A stretch of DNA of 53,481 nucleotides from Pyrinomonadaceae bacterium (GTDB lineage: Bacteria > Acidobacteriota > Blastocatellia > Pyrinomonadales > Pyrinomonadaceae), in contig JAMQPH010000719.1 of the NCBI GenBank assembly GCA_023717605.1, positions 1 to 53,481 on the forward strand, in the 5' to 3' direction. Shown here in pieces: positions 50,449 to 53,481 of this stretch. Positions within the stretch are counted from its first letter, which is position 1; each line of letters opens with the position of its first letter. Both the position numbers and the translations under genes were made by a program. The notes below the pieces were generated by a model. It searched no databases, had not been told where the DNA came from, and saw nothing but the letters and a program-made list of their open reading frames with translations.

Positions 50449-52173
50449 TTGACCTCTATGAGCTTCCCTCGTTTGATAGCGCGTGTGACGTTATTTGCCG
50501 CGTTTGTTGCCCCCGCGACTAGCATTCTTGGACAGATACCTGCCGGCTCATCCGCTCGTACTATTCAAACAGAGGTTGAAAAGTCAGATCCACGTGTCTC
50601 CCAAATCATTTCAAAGGCCGAGGACCATTTCCGCAAGGGCCGTCTCAATCTCGAAGACAATAAGCGGGAGCAAGCCAGGGATGAATTCGACAGGGCGGTT
50701 GACGCTATTCTTGAATCCGGGCTTGACGTTCGTGCCAGTCAGCGACTCCAGACTTTTTATCTGGAATTGGTTGAGCGGATATACCGGGAAGAGGTTCCGC
50801 TTGGTCACGGCGCCCCACAGGCGAATGTCACAGAGCTTGTGGCGCAGAACGTTCAATCTCCACCTCAGAAAACCTCTCCTCCGCAGGTTGGATTTCTCGA
50901 GCAGAGATTCGAGCCTTCCCCACTCGATGAGCTGAGCAAACTTGTACTAACGCCCGACGAGCAGAATGTTTCTGATGCTGACGTGCTGGCACTCGAGCAA
51001 GCGAAGCACAACGTCAACTTCGCCTTCACCATAAACCCCTTAATTCAGCAATACATCAATTTCTATCAGGGTCGAGGCCGTGCAACGATGGAGTCGGGAC
51101 TGCGGCGCTCAGGCCAATATATGAAACTCGCACGTCAGATCTTTGCCAAGGAAGGTGTGCCTGTTGATATCACCTGGCTGGGTCAGGTTGAGAGCGCCTG
51201 GAAGCCAAAGGCGATGTCATGGGCCGCAGCCTCCGGGCTGTGGCAATTCATTCCAGGCACTGGGCGCGATTACGGTTTGCGACAAACAGCATGGATCGAT
51301 GAACGTAATAGCTTTGAACAGGCGACTTTGGCCTCAGCCCGATATCTAAAGACTCTGGCCGCGCACTATCAAGGTGATTGGGAATTGGCGATGGCGGCCT
51401 ATAACACTGGCGCCGGGAATGTCGACCGCGCGATTGTTCGCTCGGGTAGCAAGAGTTTCTGGGCTATCTACCCTTACATTGCCCAGGAAACTCGTAATTA
51501 CGTCCCCAACATCCTGGCCACGATCCTAATCGCGAAGAATCCTGAGAAGTACGGCTTCAAGGGTATACGTCCTGAAGCTCCGTTGTCCTATGACCGCGTA
51601 CAGGTGTCGACTGCTACCAGCTTGCAGTTGGTAGCTGAGGCGACCGACACCAGCGTCGATTATATCCGCGCGATCAATCCGGAATTGAAACGCGACGTCA
51701 CACCCCGAGGCGAGGCTTATACCGTTCGTGTTCCGCCAGGAAAAGCCAAACAGTTCGTTGCAATTCTCCAACGAATTCCCGGAGACCGACGCGACTCTGC
51801 TCGTGTAATCTCAGTGGCGCCTGGAGAGGACTTACAGAACGTTGCTAACCGTACTGGCGTCAGCGTTGCGCAACTGCAGGCGATGAACAGCGGCGTGGAT
51901 CTTAAATCAACTACCAAGTTGGTCGTGCCGAGCGGTTCGGTTCGCTTAACGAGCTGGCGGCGGGCGAAGCCGAGCAGTACCGAGCCGGCTGCGGCGGGAT
52001 TGACGAAGATTCGAGCTCGAAAAGGCGATACCATCTCTCGGATCGCGGCGGCACGTAATCTGGATGCCAATGAAATAGCGCGGTTGAATGGCATGACCCC
52101 TGAATTGGAGTTGCGCGCCGGCCAGGAGGTTAAGTTGCCGGTGACGGGTGCTGCTCCTTCACGACGTCGATAG
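50449..52173 (+). CDS. MltD-like lytic transglycosylase with LysM repeats
   Basis: About 574 residues, exported. A signal peptide lies near the start (LIARVTLFAAFVAPATSILG). A helical region follows, then the SLT domain (about 225-360) with the catalytic Glu in TWLGQVESAWKPKAMS, and ASGLWQFIPGTGRDYGL and AAYNTGAGNVDRA. Three LysM-like repeats are at the C-terminus, the last being KIRARKGDTISRIAAARNLD. It cuts glycan strands while bound to peptidoglycan. The TTG at 50449 was chosen because AAGGAGA lies about eight bases upstream; an ATG at 50458 and an upstream frame to 50413 are alternatives. Confidence 0.9.
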   Translation: MTSMSFPRLIARVTLFAAFVAPATSILGQIPAGSSARTIQTEVEKSDPRVSQIISKAEDHFRKGRLNLEDNKREQARDEFDRAVDAILESGLDVRASQRLQTFYLELVERIYREEVPLGHGAPQANVTELVAQNVQSPPQKTSPPQVGFLEQRFEPSPLDELSKLVLTPDEQNVSDADVLALEQAKHNVNFAFTINPLIQQYINFYQGRGRATMESGLRRSGQYMKLARQIFAKEGVPVDITWLGQVESAWKPKAMSWAAASGLWQFIPGTGRDYGLRQTAWIDERNSFEQATLASARYLKTLAAHYQGDWELAMAAYNTGAGNVDRAIVRSGSKSFWAIYPYIAQETRNYVPNILATILIAKNPEKYGFKGIRPEAPLSYDRVQVSTATSLQLVAEATDTSVDYIRAINPELKRDVTPRGEAYTVRVPPGKAKQFVAILQRIPGDRRDSARVISVAPGEDLQNVANRTGVSVAQLQAMNSGVDLKSTTKLVVPSGSVRLTSWRRAKPSSTEPAAAGLTKIRARKGDTISRIAAARNLDANEIARLNGMTPELELRAGQEVKLPVTGAAPSRRR

Positions 52174-52226
52174 ATTTCATTGTTAGCGCGTCCTGGTTTA
52201 GGCTCGACGTGCAATAGCTCACAAGT

Positions 52227-52270
52227 GAGCGCGCTTTCGATCGAAAATCGCAAAGCGCGCTCGATTCTTT
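52227..52270 (+). terminator. Strong Rho-independent terminator
   Basis: A perfect 11-bp stem GAGCGCGCTTT / AAAGCGCGCTC with a 14-base loop is followed by GATTCTTTT. It lies 53 bases after the transglycosylase stop. Confidence 0.85.
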
Positions 52271-52331
52271 TCACGGAGAATCCACCGGTACCGATTATCT
52301 CCTATTCTCGTCCTCACACGGGAGCCCTCAC

Positions 52332-53481
52332 ATGCTCTTTCGCACACTCTCAGCAGCCGTTTACGGTATTGATGCAGATCTCGTTGATATCGAAGTCGAC
52401 CTGACTCCCGTGCGAGGGGAGTCGGACAAGCTGACGGTTACCATCGTAGGATTACCCGACGCCGCCGTGCGCGAATCGCGCGAACGCATTCGCGCCGCGA
52501 TCTGCAACTGCGCGTTCTTCTTTCCGTTTCAAAAAATCACAATTAATCTGGCGCCCGCTGATGTAAGGAAAGAGGGCGCGAGTTTCGATCTGCCTATTGC
52601 CCTTGGCATCCTGGGCGCAAACGGTGATCTGGCGGAAGAAAATAGCCTGATTCATGTTCTGTGTGTGGGAGAGCTTTCGCTCGATGGCCGAGTACGTCCA
52701 ATCAAAGGGGCACTATCGATTGCCATCCTGGCGCGCGATGCTGCAATCGAACATGTGATCCTACCCGATGAGAATGCGAAGGAGGCTGCCGTGGTTTCGG
52801 GCGTGAATGTTTACCCGGTAGCTGATTTGCGGAGCGCGGTGGAACTGGTGGCGGCTTTGCGGTCCCCGGATCCTCCTCAGCCCCTGAAAATCGATCCAAC
52901 AGCGATTCTGATAAAGTCTGATCACTACAGTGTTGACTTTCGTGAAGTGCGGGGACAGCTCTCGGCAAAGCGCGCTCTGGAGGTGTCCAGCGCTGGTTCA
53001 CACAATATCCTTCTGATCGGCCCTCCGGGCTCCGGCAAAACAATGCTGGCAAAGCGACTCCCGACCATTCTCCCTCCATTGGAGTTTGAAGCAGCGTTGG
53101 AGTTAACGAAAATTCATTCGGTGGCGGGGATGACAGGCCGCGCCGGGCTGGTGGCCGAACGACCCTTCCGTTCCCCTCATCACACGATCAGCGATGCCGG
53201 ATTGATTGGTGGCGGCGCTGTTCCGCGTCCCGGCGAGGTTTCTCTGGCGCATCAGGGTGTGTTGTTTCTGGATGAACTGCCCGAATTTGATCGCAGCGTG
53301 TTGGAAGTATTGCGCCAGCCTCTGGAAGACCAGAAGGTAACAATTAGCCGGGCCGCAATGTCCCTCACTTTTCCCGCGTCATTCATGTTGGCGGCGGCAA
53401 TGAATCCGTGTCCTTGTGGTTTCTGGAACGACCCGACGCGAGAATGTCGGTGCACGCCGTTGCAGATTCAACGCTACGTCG
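52332..53481 (+). CDS. comM: ComM/YifB family AAA+ ATPase (3' end outside window)
   Basis: The open frame runs from an ATG at 52332, with GGAG seven bases before it, to the window end. It encodes at least 383 residues. The N-terminal ChlI/Lon-like domain has [20 protein letters not shown] and [20 protein letters not shown]. The Mg-chelatase-type AAA+ part has Walker A GPPGSGKT and LFLDELPEF as Walker B, plus [17 protein letters not shown]. ComM promotes branch migration during natural transformation; YifB family members have related roles. The end of the AAA+ domain and the C-terminus are beyond the window. Confidence 0.93.
   Translation, partial: MLFRTLSAAVYGIDADLVDIEVDLTPVRGESDKLTVTIVGLPDAAVRESRERIRAAICNCAFFFPFQKITINLAPADVRKEGASFDLPIALGILGANGDLAEENSLIHVLCVGELSLDGRVRPIKGALSIAILARDAAIEHVILPDENAKEAAVVSGVNVYPVADLRSAVELVAALRSPDPPQPLKIDPTAILIKSDHYSVDFREVRGQLSAKRALEVSSAGSHNILLIGPPGSGKTMLAKRLPTILPPLEFEAALELTKIHSVAGMTGRAGLVAERPFRSPHHTISDAGLIGGGAVPRPGEVSLAHQGVLFLDELPEFDRSVLEVLRQPLEDQKVTISRAAMSLTFPASFMLAAAMNPCPCGFWNDPTRECRCTPLQIQRYV

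Overview
The window looks like chromosomal DNA of an acidobacterium, probably of the Blastocatellia/Pyrinomonadales type. This is inferred from gene content. Two very large Oar-like TonB receptors carry N-terminal carboxypeptidase-regulatory domains. There is a MXAN_5187-type protein, a PEP-CTERM protein, a DnaE2 mutasome polymerase and moderate GC. Intergenic space is unusually rich in palindromic repeats. I see no plasmid, phage or transposase gene.

Layout. 1-2.3 kb: the 3' end of dnaE2, a DUF1761 membrane protein and a basic unknown protein. 2.4-8.4 kb, all on the minus strand: a stand-alone receiver, two small genes, a PEP-CTERM surface protein, an NtrC-type sigma-54 activator and its PAS histidine kinase. 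A good sigma-54 promoter faces the PEP-CTERM gene. 8.8-12.6 kb, plus strand: a cupin, an acetyltransferase, a MATE exporter and a secreted double NTF2-like protein. 13-22 kb, minus strand: two Oar-like TonB receptors flanking a secreted metallo-beta-lactamase-fold hydrolase. A degenerate ~59-bp repeat family lies just 3' of each receptor. 22.5-26 kb: a secreted zinc peptidase, a small Fis-type HTH protein and a LytS/LytTR two-component pair.

26.6-29.1 kb: a decayed tRNA-Asn copy, an M50 protease, an intact tRNA-Asn with its promoter, an esterase, and a four-helix-bundle (23S intervening-sequence type) gene. That last gene has no ATG/GTG/TTG start and is enclosed by 25-bp inverted repeats. 29.1-34.5 kb: PBP1A, tmRNA (ssrA), glutamate racemase, RNase PH and a secreted protein. 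A palindromic repeat fills the ssrA-murI gap and contains the only usual start codon of murI. 34.7-39.6 kb: a SET-domain protein, a histidine kinase, SelA, a MXAN_5187-type protein and a cold-shock protein.

40-45 kb: an M23 peptidase, a small membrane protein, a zinc-finger membrane protein, and an anti-sigma/ECF sigma pair with a candidate autoregulatory promoter, then a divergent flippase-like membrane protein. 45.2-48.7 kb: nrdR, a small heat-shock protein and lon. 48.8-53.5 kb: a DUF4956 protein, a LysM lytic transglycosylase behind a structured leader that may be a c-di-AMP riboswitch, and the 5' part of a ComM/YifB ATPase that runs off the window.

The most coherent regulatory unit is the PEP-CTERM/sigma-54 block. 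The most unusual signals come from repeat elements placed inside or against genes: inside dnaE2, at the start of murI, around the four-helix-bundle gene, beside both TonB receptors, and at a tRNA-Asn relic. Starts were chosen from Shine-Dalgarno spacing and family length where possible. No database search was available.
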